Below, one piece after another: positions 63,587-64,000 of a DNA stretch of 64,000 nt. Origin of the DNA: an uncultured Nitrosomonas sp. (GTDB taxonomy: Bacteria > Pseudomonadota > Gammaproteobacteria > Burkholderiales > Nitrosomonadaceae); assembly GCA_949281375.1 (NCBI GenBank), contig CASDLT010000038.1, positions 1-64,000 on the forward strand, read 5' to 3'. A program made the translations under genes and the position numbers. Each line of letters begins with the position of its first letter. The first letter of the stretch is position 1. The notes under the pieces are model-generated. The model saw nothing but the letters and a program-made list of their open reading frames with translations, was not told the origin of the DNA and made no database searches.

Positions 63587-64000
63587 GTGGCCTATGTAAA
63601 ACCGGAAGAAATCGTTGAGAATATGCTGCAGGCAGGCGCAAAAAAAGCGAATCTGCCGGTGAAGCAATTGTTGATCCGGGGATTCTTATCCGGCGCTTTT
63701 CTCGGCTATGCCACGACGCTGGCAATTCTGGCGGCAACCCAGACTGGCTGGGGCATTGCTGGTGCTCTGGTGTTTCCGGTCGGTTTCGTGATGATCATAT
63801 TGCTTGGATTGGAACTGGCGACCGGGAATTTTGCATTGCTTCCGATCGCCGTAAAAGACCGCCGCATTTCGATCGAGCGGCTCGCCGTCAACTGGAGCTG
63901 GGTGCTGATCGGCAATTTGCTCGGCAGCGTTACCTATGCCTATTTATATTGCATTGTCGCGACCAAGATGGGCTCGATCGATCCGGCGACGATTCCGACG
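63587..64000 (+). CDS. Formate/nitrite transporter family protein (partial)
   Basis: Starts with GTG at 63587, six bases after a perfect AAGGAG, and runs off the right edge after 138 codons. The visible part fits the FocA/NirC family: MAYVKPEEIVENMLQAGAKK, then KQLLIRGFLSGAFLGYATTL, and VFPVGFVMIILLGLELATGN preceding a cytoplasmic basic loop. It is a pentameric channel for formate, nitrite or similar anions. Nitrite is the product of ammonia oxidation, so nitrite transport is attractive but the visible part does not prove it. Confidence 0.85.
   Translation, partial: MAYVKPEEIVENMLQAGAKKANLPVKQLLIRGFLSGAFLGYATTLAILAATQTGWGIAGALVFPVGFVMIILLGLELATGNFALLPIAVKDRRISIERLAVNWSWVLIGNLLGSVTYAYLYCIVATKMGSIDPATIPT

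Overview
The window looks like a chromosomal segment of a betaproteobacterial ammonia oxidiser of the Nitrosomonas type. This is inferred from gene content and order, not from any database search. The supporting signs are a periplasmic multicopper oxidase and cupredoxin pair, a SbtA-type bicarbonate transporter with its PII-like partner (useful to a CO2-fixing autotroph), a PEP-CTERM protein, heme A synthase and other heme genes, and typical proteobacterial housekeeping blocks (gmk-rpoZ-spoT, smpB/ratA/rnfH, rne/rluC, tesA/ybbA/ybbP). There is no rRNA, prophage, complete insertion sequence or CRISPR array.

Layout. 0-7 kb: an exported PD40 propeller (cut by the left edge), a three-domain M1-M28-PDZ peptidase, an exported hydrolase and a lipoprotein with a duplicated domain. 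7-17.2 kb: a leftward housekeeping run, in transcription order rnr, rlmB, argS, a SPOR protein, dsbA, gmk, rpoZ, spoT. 17.2-21.2 kb: tRNA-Leu(CAG), a 1.1-kb AT-rich spacer and a leftward four-gene operon (ATP-grasp ligase, GNAT acetyltransferase, DapF-like epimerase, small membrane protein). The operon ends in a strong terminator and is the best candidate here for an undescribed pathway. 21.5-27.3 kb: a PEP-CTERM HAF-repeat protein, a chemoreceptor whose 3' end looks decayed, ctaA, smpB, ratA and rnfH. 27.5-32 kb: an atypical LuxR regulator, two tandem DUF3467-like paralogues and the membrane-anchored copper pair.

32-40.7 kb: an RND efflux adaptor and pump, a fused aroK-aroB gene, dgt and hemE. 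40.8-44.4 kb: an OmpR-type two-component system followed by sbtA and a PII-like gene; three TTCAC repeats spaced exactly 11 bp lie between the two pairs. 44.8-54.1 kb: tRNA-Lys(UUU) with its promoter and terminator, a membrane-tethered TAXI protein without a TRAP permease, a diguanylate cyclase, a chemoreceptor with a CheR/CheB tether motif, a surface-adhesin-E-like protein, an Ig-like protein, and an FmdE-like/hemerythrin pair. 54.2-64 kb: rne, rluC, tesA, ybbA, ybbP, hemW and the start of a formate/nitrite transporter gene.

Several intergenic regions carry short related repeats (near 9.4, 11.2, 14.8, 17.8, 47.1 and 57.0 kb) that look like remnants of insertion-sequence ends or small palindromic elements. 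Coordinates of promoters, hairpins and repeats were read by eye. Family assignments rest on visible motifs and general knowledge of the families.
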